Below, piece by piece: positions 42,552-50,591 of a stretch of DNA of 64,000 nucleotides. Origin of the DNA: Candidatus Hydrogenedentota bacterium (GTDB lineage Bacteria; Hydrogenedentota; Hydrogenedentia; Hydrogenedentales; CAILVY01); the NCBI GenBank assembly GCA_029565395.1, contig JAKQOG010000013.1, positions 23,344-87,343 on the forward strand, in the 5' to 3' direction. How positions within the stretch are numbered: position 1 is the stretch's first letter; each line of letters begins with the position of its first letter. The position numbers were made by a program, and so were the translations under genes. Below the pieces are notes generated by a model. That model saw only the letters and a program-made list of their open reading frames with translations, did no database searches and was not told the origin of the DNA.

Positions 42552-44603
42552 TTAAAGCAGATTGAATCCCGCGTCCTCATTTTTTTGCAGGACGCCGCGT
42601 ATTTCCTGTGGCAGCAAGTTGGGTTTTGACAACACCTGCATCAGCAAGACCGCGTCAAAGGGCAGTCTGGCGCCTTCTGCGATGCCCATCAGTATCACGC
42701 GCTGTTCTTCGGTAAAGTCGGCTGCGTCGCGCCGCAACAGTGCCGGCCAAAACGACAGTAGCGCCCGCGGACGGTCTTGGTCTTTCAGAGCCTTTATCAC
42801 GGATTGTGCTTCTTGCGGCAGTAATGTGTCCGCCTTGAGCGTTTTGACAATTTCCATAACGGCGGCGCGGGTTTTCTCCCACTGCGCGTTCAATGCTTCT
42901 TTTTCCTGCTGACCGCGTTCAACGGCGTTCTTATATGCGGAGGCATGTTGCGATAACATGGGGACATCGTTCCAGGCAGGTTGTTCGGCATTTGCCCAGC
43001 GCAGACAGCGGTCGCCATACCAGATGATCATCGCCGGGCCGTAAAAGGCGAAACAGGTGGGCGGCGTGGCGGCGAAAAACTCCTCGATAGTGGGCTGAAA
43101 TCCAGTGTATCCGTTGGTGAGCGCCAATAGGAAGACATGTTCCGCGCCTGCACTCATCGCCTTGGCCCGCAGCAGCAGCCCGATCTGTGCCGCGGGGAGC
43201 CCCGGTATCGACACAAACACCGTATCATCCAGGCGCACTTCATGCAGCACGGCCCGTTCCGGCATCAAGCCGGGCGCGAGCGTGGGGGGGAGGTTCATGG
43301 TTTGCGACCAGCAGTTCAACGCCACCGTGGCTTGGCTTTCCACGTCCTGCCAGGCGGAGGCCGCCAACTCCGCAAGCGCGGTTCCCAATGCTTCCATGCC
43401 TCCCGGAAAATCCGGTTTGGGTTCGATATCGCCGGCCGCGCCATTAATCACCAGCACCGGAATTTCCCCTCCGGCAGCAGCGTTGATTGCACTGGCAATG
43501 ACTCCTGGAAGACCGCGACCTTTGATCTCCTCCACCCCCGGGAGGACCACCGGCATGATCGCATAGTTAATCAGGCACGCTATTGGTTTTGCGTCCTGTG
43601 ATTCCACATATAGGATGGAAACCGTGGAGTCCGCCGTTGCGCTTCCCCCCGAACGCAACGCCTGAAAATCCGGCGCTTCCGCCTCACTCACCCGAACTCG
43701 CGCCGGTGCAAGCTTGCCGTGCGCCTCTGCAATCACCGCGGCAATTTCTTCCGCCACGGCATCCGCCGCCGCCTGTTGAAAGGCGCCAAACAGTGTCTCA
43801 TGCACCGCGCCCTGCACACACCCGGTCAGCAGTCCGGTATGCACACCCGTGGCGGAAATCAACAGGTTCCTAGGATGAATTTTCGCACCCTTTTCCGCCA
43901 ACCGGGTGGATACCGCCGCAATAAGGCCCTGATCCACCGCCGCCGCATCCACGGCACAAAACGCCACGGTGGCCTCACCACTTCGCAACACAAGTGCATT
44001 CAATTCCAGGCCGGGAGTGTCTTCCACTAACAATATGCCCGCACCGGCATATAAGGGTGCGGATTTTGGCAACGGCGGCGGCTCTTCCCGAAATTCTGTT
44101 TCCTCTGGTTTCATTTCCGCCGCTTTCCCAGGCTCCATAGCCTTCGGCGCTTCCACCGGTTTCCTTTCTTCTTGCTGACCGCTGACCGCTGAGGGCTGAC
44201 CGCTCTCTTCCACCGGCTTCTTTTCTTCTGGCTGACCGCTGATCGCTGAGGGCTGACCGCTCTCTTCCACCGGCTTTTTGGGTTTTTCCGCCCTCTTCTT
44301 TTCGGGTTTTGGTTTTTCTATGGGTTTTGTAGGTTCTTTAGCTTTTTTCTCTTCCGGCTGACCGCTGACGGCTGACGGCTCTTCGCTCTTCAGGGGTCCA
44401 TCGCCAAAAACAATATTCCCGGGTTTAATATCACTCTTTGCGACGCTTTTCGAGGCGCCATCAGGCAGCCGGAAATAATATCGCGTGTCGGATTGAAGGA
44501 TCTTGATGCCGGAATAGGTTTTACCATCGACGATGATGGTATCGCCCCATATACCACCCATCCCAAGCATGAAGGCTGTTGAAAGCAGCAGTACTCTCCC
44601 CAC
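42552..44603 (-). CDS. Degenerate neutral ceramidase-like secreted protein
   Basis: A 683-residue secreted protein. After the signal peptide and a small beta domain (TYSGIKILQSDTRYYFRLP), a 120-residue low-complexity Lys/Glu/Pro region separates it from a ceramidase-like core: NLLISATGVHTGLLTGCV, CLINYAIMPVVLPGVEEI and VLVINGAAGDIEPKPDF, which match the neutral/alkaline ceramidase fold. Expected zinc-ligand histidines appear replaced (the usual SATHTHSG reads SATGVHTG, and the usual ACHPT reads AIMPV), so amidase activity is doubtful. The tail is helical and charged. It converges on the propeller gene with 14 bases between stops. Relation to lipids is known only for other members. Confidence 0.68.
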   Translation of the reverse strand: MGRVLLLSTAFMLGMGGIWGDTIIVDGKTYSGIKILQSDTRYYFRLPDGASKSVAKSDIKPGNIVFGDGPLKSEEPSAVSGQPEEKKAKEPTKPIEKPKPEKKRAEKPKKPVEESGQPSAISGQPEEKKPVEESGQPSAVSGQQEERKPVEAPKAMEPGKAAEMKPEETEFREEPPPLPKSAPLYAGAGILLVEDTPGLELNALVLRSGEATVAFCAVDAAAVDQGLIAAVSTRLAEKGAKIHPRNLLISATGVHTGLLTGCVQGAVHETLFGAFQQAAADAVAEEIAAVIAEAHGKLAPARVRVSEAEAPDFQALRSGGSATADSTVSILYVESQDAKPIACLINYAIMPVVLPGVEEIKGRGLPGVIASAINAAAGGEIPVLVINGAAGDIEPKPDFPGGMEALGTALAELAASAWQDVESQATVALNCWSQTMNLPPTLAPGLMPERAVLHEVRLDDTVFVSIPGLPAAQIGLLLRAKAMSAGAEHVFLLALTNGYTGFQPTIEEFFAATPPTCFAFYGPAMIIWYGDRCLRWANAEQPAWNDVPMLSQHASAYKNAVERGQQEKEALNAQWEKTRAAVMEIVKTLKADTLLPQEAQSVIKALKDQDRPRALLSFWPALLRRDAADFTEEQRVILMGIAEGARLPFDAVLLMQVLSKPNLLPQEIRGVLQKNEDAGFNLL
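44164..44395 (-). repeat. 57-base in-frame tandem repeat (SGQPSAVSGQ type)
   Basis: Within the ceramidase-like gene two 57-base copies (starting at 44174 and 44231 on the + strand), plus a partial copy around 44349, encode the 19-residue unit EESGQPSAISGQPEEKKPV with few substitutions. Words such as SGQPSAVSGQ are typical translations of a short GCTGACCGCTGA-type repeat dispersed in many environmental genomes. Here it has spread inside an open frame without breaking it. Confidence 0.85.
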
Positions 44604-44770
44604 CCTGTTTTCTCCTTACTTTTTAATGGCCCAAGTATTGCCGCGCATCAGCATACGCCGGGATTGTGTTGGTGTCAACTCACCCAATCGAGTCACCCCT
44701 CAATCGAGTTTTGGCCACGTCAGGTTTGATTTCTCTGCGCGTTGTTTGATATCCTACTTTTTCCTAACAA

Positions 44771-44846
44771 GGGCCTGTAGCTCAGCTGGGAGAGCGCTGC
44801 GTTCGCAATGCAGAGGTCAGGAGTTCGATCCTCCTCAGGTCCACCA
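44771..44846 (+). tRNA. tRNA-Ala (anticodon CGC)
   Basis: The 76-base sequence GGGCCTGTAGCTCAGCTGGG to TCCACCA folds as a tRNA with the 3' CCA encoded. The acceptor arm has the G3:U70 wobble pair that identifies alanine tRNA, the D arm is GCTC/GAGC, the anticodon stem is CTGCG/TGCAG and the loop is TTCGCAA, giving anticodon CGC for GCG codons. The T arm has GTTCGATC. A terminator follows 15 bases later. Confidence 0.97.
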
Positions 44847-44860
44847 AAAACGTCAATTCC

Positions 44861-44902
44861 GCGCCAGCAGGACAGGAATAAACCGGCTGGCGCACTTTTA
44901 TT
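44861..44902 (+). terminator. Intrinsic terminator of the tRNA gene
   Basis: GCGCCAGC (44861-44868) pairs perfectly with GCTGGCGC (44886-44893), followed by ACTTTTATT. Stem of eight GC-rich pairs and a T-rich tail fit a rho-independent terminator. Confidence 0.7.
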
Positions 44903-45098
44903 AGGTCTTTCACCAAGGGGTCCTTGTATAATGCTTACTTACTATTTCTTGATTGCATTCTTTCATTGTGGCGCCCTTCCGCATAACTTCTATTTCGCAT
45001 CATGATTCAATCTCTGTACGGAGCGGGGAAATCCATATGAATTCAGGCCCGTCCTTTTCCTCGTTTTCTTTCCCGTTTTCTTAAAACAGGAAAAATAA

Positions 45099-45127
45099 TT
45101 GACAGTGCGGGGCGGCTATGCTAGACT
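45099..45127 (+). promoter_or_regulatory. Consensus promoter for the TIGR04073-like gene
   Basis: TTGACA (45099-45104), 17-base spacer, TAGACT (45122-45127), with the gene starting 62 bases further on. The stretch between the tRNA terminator and this promoter (44903-45098) is AT-rich and holds no credible gene. Confidence 0.72.
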
Positions 45128-45189
45128 CAGCGTGTAGTGTAGTGTAAGGTGATGCAACGGCTATCGTTAACAAAACTGCGAGGCTGAAT

Positions 45190-45567
45190 ATGAGTAAACG
45201 GACATGGGTGCTTCCAATTGTGATATTAGTGGCGGTGGCAATTTTGTTGCCCAACATGCCTGTCTTGGCGCAACTGTATAATCCGGATGAAGATCTTCCA
45301 AAGCCCACGCGCCTGGAGAAATCGTTGACGAAACTGGGACGGGGCCTTTCAAATATCTTCCTGGGGTGGGCGGAAATCCCCCTGGCCTTTGATCGCGATA
45401 TCAAACAGGGAAAATCGTTTGGACATTTGATTGGGGTGGCCCCTGTGTTGGGGACTGCGAAAGCCCTGATGCGCACGGGCACGGGCATTTTCGAAACTGT
45501 GACCTTTCCGGTGTCCGACAAAACCGTGAATTTCGAACCCATTCTGGAACCGGAGTTCATTTTCTAG
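45190..45567 (+). CDS. Exosortase-system-associated protein, TIGR04073-like
   Basis: A 125-residue protein with an N-terminal signal or anchor (MSKRTWVLPIVILVAVAILL) and the central sequence KLGRGLSNIFLGWAEIPLAF, which matches the conserved 'LGRGxxN-x-GWxE-P' core I recall for TIGR04073 proteins, reported in genomes with exosortase/PEP-CTERM systems. The rest is Gly/Thr-rich (GTAKALMRTGTGIFETVTFP). It has its own consensus promoter. No exosortase, PEP-CTERM motif or EPS cluster is visible in the window, so partnership is inferred from family name only. The function of the family is unknown. Confidence 0.7.
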   Translation: MSKRTWVLPIVILVAVAILLPNMPVLAQLYNPDEDLPKPTRLEKSLTKLGRGLSNIFLGWAEIPLAFDRDIKQGKSFGHLIGVAPVLGTAKALMRTGTGIFETVTFPVSDKTVNFEPILEPEFIF

Positions 45568-45864
45568 CACCTTGATTGCCTGGAAACGACAAGGAAGCGC
45601 CATTATTGGCGATATAAACACGCTGGATAACCGGCGCGGGACGGTGGTATTGGTGGGAGCCCCAAAGAATCCAAAGGGCGCGGTGCTTATTCTGCCCAAT
45701 CCCGATGGTTCGCAGGGTCAACCCGCCCTTCTTGCCTCAATGGTGTCTCTCTTGCATCCCCGCCTTCTAATCGATATTCTATGCATGCAAGAACGCGGCT
45801 TTGGCGCGAGTGGATTGCCAAAACCCGATGGGTTAGCCTGAACGGGAAGTGTGGTAATAAGAGT

Positions 45865-46722
45865 ATGGCCTTAGGGAAAACGTACGATATTGATGCATTG
45901 CTGGAAGAAGTTGTCACGTTGCCCAGCATGCCCAATTCCTTGGCGCATATTACCGAGCTTATCTCCAATCCCGCATGTTCCCTTGCCGAAGTGGCCAAGG
46001 CCATCTCCGGCGATCCCGCCATTGCCATCAAGACCCTCCGCCTCGTAAACTCCGCCTATTATGGTCTCGGCCAGGAAGTCACTACCGTCGAGCATGCGGT
46101 TGTCCTCCTCGGGCTTAAAGTCATTAAAAACCTTGCCCTCACTGCCACCGTGTTTGATCAGATCCGCGGTGCGGCCGATCTTTTCCTGCGCCATTGCGTT
46201 GGATGCGGCGTAGCCATGCGCGCCCTCGTTGAAACCGGCCCCCTGTCCAAATTTGTCGCTTCGGCCGACGAGGCCTTTGTCTATGGGCTCCTCCATGACA
46301 TCGGCAAGGTTATCTTGTTGGAATACCTTCCGGATGAATATGTGAAGATTCCTATATTGGTCCGTGAACGCAATATTCCCTGGTATCAGGCGGAGCGCGA
46401 ACTTATCGGCACGGATCACGCAGAACTGGGCGGCCGCCTCGCCATGAAATGGAAGCTGTCGAAATTCGTTGTGAACGCCATCGCCGGCCATCACGATCTC
46501 AATCTTTGCGAACCCGACCTGCGGCCCGTCGCTTCCACCCTCTGTCTCGCGGATTACCTCTGCGCCATGTCCGGAATGCCCTCTTACGAAAATCCATCCT
46601 TCGCCATACCCGAAACAGCGTGGTCCTCCACGGGATTTGATCAGGTCACCTTGATTAAAATGATCAACCGATTCTTTGAGACCATTCCCGACATCAACGA
46701 ACTGGTTAAAGTGGCCGCTTGA
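45865..46722 (+). CDS. HDOD-domain signalling protein
   Basis: A 285-residue protein that is essentially one HDOD domain: LPSMPNSLAHITELISNPAC, the VAKAISGDPAIAIKTLRLVNSAYYG segment and a retained HD motif (FVYGLLHDIGKVILLEYLP). HDOD proteins are all-helical relatives of HD-GYP that usually bind signalling partners rather than hydrolyse c-di-GMP. No receiver or GGDEF domain is attached. A weak GAG-type ribosome site precedes the ATG at 45865; a longer start at 45781 lacks one. It ends three bases before recF, so the two are probably co-transcribed, an unusual pairing of a signalling protein with a replication/repair gene. A second HDOD protein is encoded at 62.6-63.4 kb. Confidence 0.87.
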   Translation: MALGKTYDIDALLEEVVTLPSMPNSLAHITELISNPACSLAEVAKAISGDPAIAIKTLRLVNSAYYGLGQEVTTVEHAVVLLGLKVIKNLALTATVFDQIRGAADLFLRHCVGCGVAMRALVETGPLSKFVASADEAFVYGLLHDIGKVILLEYLPDEYVKIPILVRERNIPWYQAERELIGTDHAELGGRLAMKWKLSKFVVNAIAGHHDLNLCEPDLRPVASTLCLADYLCAMSGMPSYENPSFAIPETAWSSTGFDQVTLIKMINRFFETIPDINELVKVAA

Positions 46723-46725
46723 GCC

Positions 46726-47799
46726 ATGCGCCTCCTGAGACTGGAATGCCAGGCCTTCCGTTCCCTGAATCAGCTTGTCTTTGAACCTGCGCCGGGCCTG
46801 AATATCATCCACGGCGGAAACGCCCAGGGGAAAACCACCGTCCTCGAAGCCATTCTTTATGCCGCCACCTCTAAAAGCCACCGAACCACCCTTGAAAGCG
46901 AACTGGTCCAGTATGGCGCCGACCGCTTTTACGTGCGGCTGTGCGCGCAGCGTTCCGACCGCGAGGTGGCCGTTGACGCTTACTGGTGGAAAAACACCAA
47001 GCGTTTCAAAATCAATGGCGTGCCGCAAACACGACTCAGCGATATCCTCGGACGCGTGCATGTGGTCTTCTTTTGCCCCGAAGACATCGGCTTGATCAAG
47101 GAAGGCGCCTCCGTGCGGCGGCGGTTTCTTGACATGGAAATCTCGCAAATCCTTCCCGGATACCTTCAGGCCCTCCAGCAATACCGCCAAGCACTCCGCC
47201 AGCGCAACGAACTCCTCCGCACGGATCAGCCGGATCCCGCCCTCATTGATGTTTGGGACGTGCAATTGATTCAACATGGGCAGAACATCATTCGATTGCG
47301 CAAAGAGTACATTGATGATCTTTCCACGCGGGCCACTGAGGCCTATGCACGCATCGCCGAAGAAGAAACTCTTGCCCTCGATTATCTTCCCGATGTGAAG
47401 TCTTCCGATGAATTGGCGGCAACCCTCGAACGTTCGCGCGCCTCAGATTTAAAACACCGCGTCACTCACCGAGGGCCCCACCGTGACGATATGGAATTCC
47501 TTATCGGGGGCCGCCCCGCCCGGAGCTTCGCCTCCCAAGGCCAGCAAAAAACCGCCGCGCTCGCGTTGAAACTCGCGGAACTCGAATTGATCCGTGCGCG
47601 CATCGGCGAATATCCCATTTTGCTGCTCGATGAAGTGCTGGCTGAACTTGACGAACACCGCGCACGGCGGCTGTTTTCGGCCATCGTCCCCGATGTACAA
47701 TGTCTGCTGACTACCGCCGAAGATCACTGCCGGCCCGAACGCTTCGACGCCGGTTGTGCTTTCTACCGCATCGAACGAGGTTGCCTTGAAAAAGAATAA
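46726..47799 (+). CDS. recF: DNA replication/repair protein RecF
   Basis: A 357-residue SMC-like ATPase that loads RecA at gapped DNA with RecO and RecR. The Walker A HGGNAQGKTTVLEAI is near residue 29, the family's SHRTTLESELVQYGAD and EGASVRRRFLDMEISQI follow, and the signature region FASQGQQKTAALALKLAELE plus Walker B EYPILLLDEVLAELDEHRAR lie near the C-terminus. It starts three bases after the HDOD stop. The dciA-like gene overlaps its 3' end. No dnaA, dnaN or gyrB is nearby, unlike the common recF neighbourhood. Confidence 0.95.
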   Translation: MRLLRLECQAFRSLNQLVFEPAPGLNIIHGGNAQGKTTVLEAILYAATSKSHRTTLESELVQYGADRFYVRLCAQRSDREVAVDAYWWKNTKRFKINGVPQTRLSDILGRVHVVFFCPEDIGLIKEGASVRRRFLDMEISQILPGYLQALQQYRQALRQRNELLRTDQPDPALIDVWDVQLIQHGQNIIRLRKEYIDDLSTRATEAYARIAEEETLALDYLPDVKSSDELAATLERSRASDLKHRVTHRGPHRDDMEFLIGGRPARSFASQGQQKTAALALKLAELELIRARIGEYPILLLDEVLAELDEHRARRLFSAIVPDVQCLLTTAEDHCRPERFDAGCAFYRIERGCLEKE

Positions 47800-48100
47800 A
47801 CCCATAGCCGTCGGGGACATTCTCGAATCTCTCAAAAAGACTACCGCCCTCGGAAAACACCTCGAATACGCCCAAATCTGGGAACACTGGGAAGAAATCG
47901 CCGGCAAGCAACTCGCCCGCCACACCCGGCCCCATGACGTCCGCGACGGCCAGCTCCGCATCGCCGCCGAAAGCTCCGTCTGGATGAACAAAATCACCTA
48001 TAAAAAATGGACCATCATCAAGCGCGTCAATCAACTTGCGAAAAAAGAACTCATCAACGACCTCTTTGTCCTCCTTCTCGACGACAACGATTCCCTCTAA
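47786..48100 (+). CDS. DUF721/DciA-family protein
   Basis: A 104-residue basic protein with the DUF721 pattern: VGDILESLKKTTALGKHLEY, then WEEIAGKQLARHTRPHDVRD and ESSVWMNKITYKKWTIIKRV. DciA, the founding member, loads the replicative helicase in bacteria lacking DnaC/DnaI. The start is uncertain: a TTG at 47786 (GAGG five bases upstream) or a GTG at 47756 are both possible; I use the first. Both overlap the end of recF, implying translational coupling. The recF-dciA pair is common and supports a replication role. Confidence 0.82.
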   Translation: MKKNKPIAVGDILESLKKTTALGKHLEYAQIWEHWEEIAGKQLARHTRPHDVRDGQLRIAAESSVWMNKITYKKWTIIKRVNQLAKKELINDLFVLLLDDNDSL

Positions 48101-48397
48101 TCCGGATACCTCTATGCGCCGCTAAGGCGCAGTTAACCAGCAGGGGCAGGTCCTGTGGGATGAATGGATGATGCACCTCTTTAGCTACCCTGGCCGCGGG
48201 TTGGGGCAACGCAGGTTCTCGAAGGCGATATGTGATTATGCCCTCCCTTGTATTCCTCCCACATGCGGGGTGAGAGAGAAACGATGGGTTCCGTTTCGCT
48301 GCCCCCCTGGCGGGCGAAGTAAAAAAATATGGTGTTGCCCCTCCTTTCAGAAGAACCCCCTTTTCTTCCTGATCAAGACTTGTTATGAAATCATTGA
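48101..48397. other. Gene-free stretch after dciA
   Basis: No convincing gene is seen. It contains a GCGCC/GGCGC hairpin (48116-48130) without a T tract, a GAAACG/CGTTTC hairpin near 48280-48300 and T-rich ends. It may carry 3' ends of the dciA transcript from one side and the small minus-strand protein from the other. Confidence 0.4.
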
Positions 48398-48514
48398 TTA
48401 GTCCACGTAGTCTTGGATGGTGCCGAAGAGGTCCGCCAGAAAGCTGAAGATCGCGTCGAGCAGGCCTTTCAGCATGTCGCTGAATACGTGTCCCATGTCA
48501 CTGAAGAAATGCAT
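48398..48514 (-). CDS. Small acidic amphipathic protein, 38 residues
   Basis: A 38-residue frame starts at an ATG (48512-48514) with AGGAG seven bases upstream and ends with TAA. The sequence begins MHFFSDMGHVFSDM and continues KGLLDAIFSFLADLFG to end in QDYVD. It has six Asp, one Lys and a regular spacing of Phe, Leu and Met, giving an amphipathic acidic helix with no signal peptide. The 5' leader contains a TTGGG/CCCAA hairpin just before the ribosome site. I recognise no family. Its ribosome site, clean codons and isolation in a 630-base gap argue that it is real; a surface-active, regulatory or toxin-like peptide are all possible. Confidence 0.6.
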   Translation of the reverse strand: MHFFSDMGHVFSDMLKGLLDAIFSFLADLFGTIQDYVD

Positions 48515-48730
48515 GGTACATCTCCTGATTTTGGGTGCCGCCCAACATAGACACCCTATATAAACATTACCACATAAAGAGGGGGGAGTTACATCTGTCG
48601 CGGGGGGGAACAGGAGAGAGACGACTATATATGCCGCCTGCTTTCGCCTTCTGTGGGGGAAGGTTCCAAGTTTTAGAAAAGTAATAGGTCAATTTTTTGG
48701 GGACGGCACCTCATAACGGTCAGTGTTGCT

Positions 48731-49222
48731 TTACTCCAGGTTTTTCCCTTCTCTTTTGACTTTAGCAATAAGGTTGTCAATTAATTTCTCAAAAGTTGGA
48801 TAATAGCCTTTGTAATAGTCATGAACGTCTCGGAATTCCCTTGAATGGACGAGTTCTTCCGCCCACTTCACCAACCAGTGATGTCCTATAGGATCCGGGA
48901 TTTTTAACTCCCCTAGAAGATGTACAAATACTAAATATTCATAGAGTTGGGACATGTAAATATATTTTTTTATGGCCTTGTCATTTCCACAGTACCGCTG
49001 CTTATACACAAGTGGATCGATATAATCCTTTGGATAGAGTTTAAAATCCTCCATCTTTTCGTCCGTTGCGGGTTCGTACGTCTTCCAATACATTTCAAAA
49101 CGGTCTCTGAGCACCTGAGCACGGACAAGGCGGTTTTGAAGAAGGGTCTGCCATGTCATAACCACTAGGCTGGCGGCCATTACAATGAGCACCCCGAGTT
49201 GGACATAATCCCCTATAGACAT
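48731..49222 (-). CDS. Membrane-anchored protein of unknown function
   Basis: A 163-residue protein with one N-terminal membrane helix (YVQLGVLIVMAASLVVMTWQ) and a soluble helical domain rich in Tyr, Trp, Lys and Asp (FKLYPKDYIDPLVYKQRYCG, IYMSQLYEYLVFVHLLGEL). The base composition is more AT-rich than its neighbours, especially on the region encoding residues 60 to 120, so recent acquisition is possible. Proteins of this kind occur as lone genes in many phyla, and some resemble the DUF4760 type, but I cannot place it with confidence. The gap of about 215 bases from the small protein gene holds no gene. Confidence 0.7.
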   Translation of the reverse strand: MSIGDYVQLGVLIVMAASLVVMTWQTLLQNRLVRAQVLRDRFEMYWKTYEPATDEKMEDFKLYPKDYIDPLVYKQRYCGNDKAIKKYIYMSQLYEYLVFVHLLGELKIPDPIGHHWLVKWAEELVHSREFRDVHDYYKGYYPTFEKLIDNLIAKVKREGKNLE

Positions 49223-49250
49223 AGTTGCTTTCCTCGTTTAATTGTTGTGA

Positions 49251-50591
49251 TTATCCATTGAGATTCCATCCTTTGCGGTAGGTGCGGCGGAGGAGCGCGT
49301 CGGCTTCGGGGGAATTGGTGACGCGGCCATTTGCGCCGTCGTAGTCGAGTGGCTTGCCCGCACGGTAGGCCACAAGGCCGAGGAGCATCATTTCAATCAT
49401 TCTGCCGTTGTAATCGAAGTCGCAGGAGGTTTTGAGATCGCCCTTGCACGCGTTGATCCATTCTTTTTGAAAATGATGGATGGGCGGGAGGATTTTTTCC
49501 GGGGGGCGGCGGTTGTAGTAGGTCATATCCGCTCCTTCCTCGTTGGGCAGCAGGATGCGTTTGTGGAAATCCGCAATGAGGACGCCTTTGGTGCCTTTGA
49601 ACATCGCTCCATGGTCGATTTTGTTCAGGTCGATGCACTCGGCGGGCGAATCGGGCATGGCGCCGCCTTGATACCAACTGACGGGCAATGCAGGCCGCCA
49701 GTCGTTGGCGGGAATCTGGCATTTTATGGTGAGTTTCACGGGGGTCACTTCCGGATTGAAAGGGTCGCCTGTAGCTTCGGCGGCGGTGGGCAAGGCGGCA
49801 TCCAGTGCATTCCATGCTAAGTCCATGGTGTGACTGCCCATATCGCCGATCTGACCGCTGCCAAAGTCCCAGTACATGTTCCATTGCAGGCAGTTCGCAC
49901 CGACCTGACCAGAGAAATAGCCGGGGTTGTAGGGATGTTCGGGTGAGGGGCCGAGCCATAGATCAAAATGGAGGGTTTTAGGCGGCTTACCTTCGGCGGG
50001 CAGATAGCCGGGGCGTGGAATCTGGCGGTTCCCCCATGCGCAAGCTTCCTTCAGTTCGCCAATGACGCCATCCAGGATCAACTCACGGACGCGGTTGAAG
50101 TTTTCGTTTGCATGGCGTTGCGTGCCGACCTGAGTGGCTAGTTTGTCCTTGTATTTGAGATACGTGGCGCGGCAGAGGCGGGCTTCTTCGACGGAATTGC
50201 CGAGTGGTTTTTCGCAATATACATGCAGACCTCGGTTCATGGCCCAATTGGCGACGAATGCATGCGTATGATCGGTGGTGCAACATACGACGGCATCCAG
50301 GTCTTTTCGATCCAGGCACTTCCGCCAGTCGACGTACTGTTTAGCCTTGGGAAATTTTTCGGCGGCTTTGGCCAGGTGTTCTTCATCCACGTCGCACAAG
50401 GCGACGACATTTTCGGGGGCAAGGCCATCGTAATGCGCCGTGGCGCGGCCGTATGCGCCAATTAAGGCAATATTGAGTTTGTTCGTGGGCGTGTTTGCCC
50501 CGAAAAGCGTGCCACTGGGCAGCGCCAGTAATCCGGCTCCTGCGGCAGCGGTCTTCAGAAACTGACGGCGTTGCATGGTTTTCGTTTTCAT
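49251..50591 (-). CDS. Tat-exported Gfo/Idh/MocA oxidoreductase
   Basis: A 446-residue protein with a twin-arginine signal (QRRQFLKTAAAGAGLLALPS). The NAD site (LNIALIGAYGRATAHYDGLA), the catalytic EKP motif in GLHVYCEKPLGNSVEEARL, and the C-terminal GQIGDMGSHTMDLAWNAL with a His where the catalytic His is usually found are readable. It belongs to the planctomycete-type secreted oxidoreductases. Its stop is well clear of the unknown membrane protein, and its start overlaps the YfhO stop by four bases, so the two form a leftward operon. Substrate unknown; other members act on sugars or inositols, and GH109 glycosidases share the fold. Confidence 0.87.
   Translation of the reverse strand: MKTKTMQRRQFLKTAAAGAGLLALPSGTLFGANTPTNKLNIALIGAYGRATAHYDGLAPENVVALCDVDEEHLAKAAEKFPKAKQYVDWRKCLDRKDLDAVVCCTTDHTHAFVANWAMNRGLHVYCEKPLGNSVEEARLCRATYLKYKDKLATQVGTQRHANENFNRVRELILDGVIGELKEACAWGNRQIPRPGYLPAEGKPPKTLHFDLWLGPSPEHPYNPGYFSGQVGANCLQWNMYWDFGSGQIGDMGSHTMDLAWNALDAALPTAAEATGDPFNPEVTPVKLTIKCQIPANDWRPALPVSWYQGGAMPDSPAECIDLNKIDHGAMFKGTKGVLIADFHKRILLPNEEGADMTYYNRRPPEKILPPIHHFQKEWINACKGDLKTSCDFDYNGRMIEMMLLGLVAYRAGKPLDYDGANGRVTNSPEADALLRRTYRKGWNLNG

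Noticed and set aside
45572..45841. An 89-codon frame after the TIGR04073-like gene starting with TTG
   Set aside because: There is no ribosome site, the start is a TTG, and the frame has no recognisable motif. It overlaps the upstream extension of the HDOD frame. It could be a short real gene but support is too weak.
45871..47277. A 468-codon antisense frame over HDOD and recF
   Set aside because: Both sense genes carry clear family motifs, and the antisense frame has none.
48168..48401. A 77-codon plus-strand frame between dciA and the small acidic protein
   Set aside because: No ribosome site, Cys- and Arg-rich composition unlike the neighbours, no motif.
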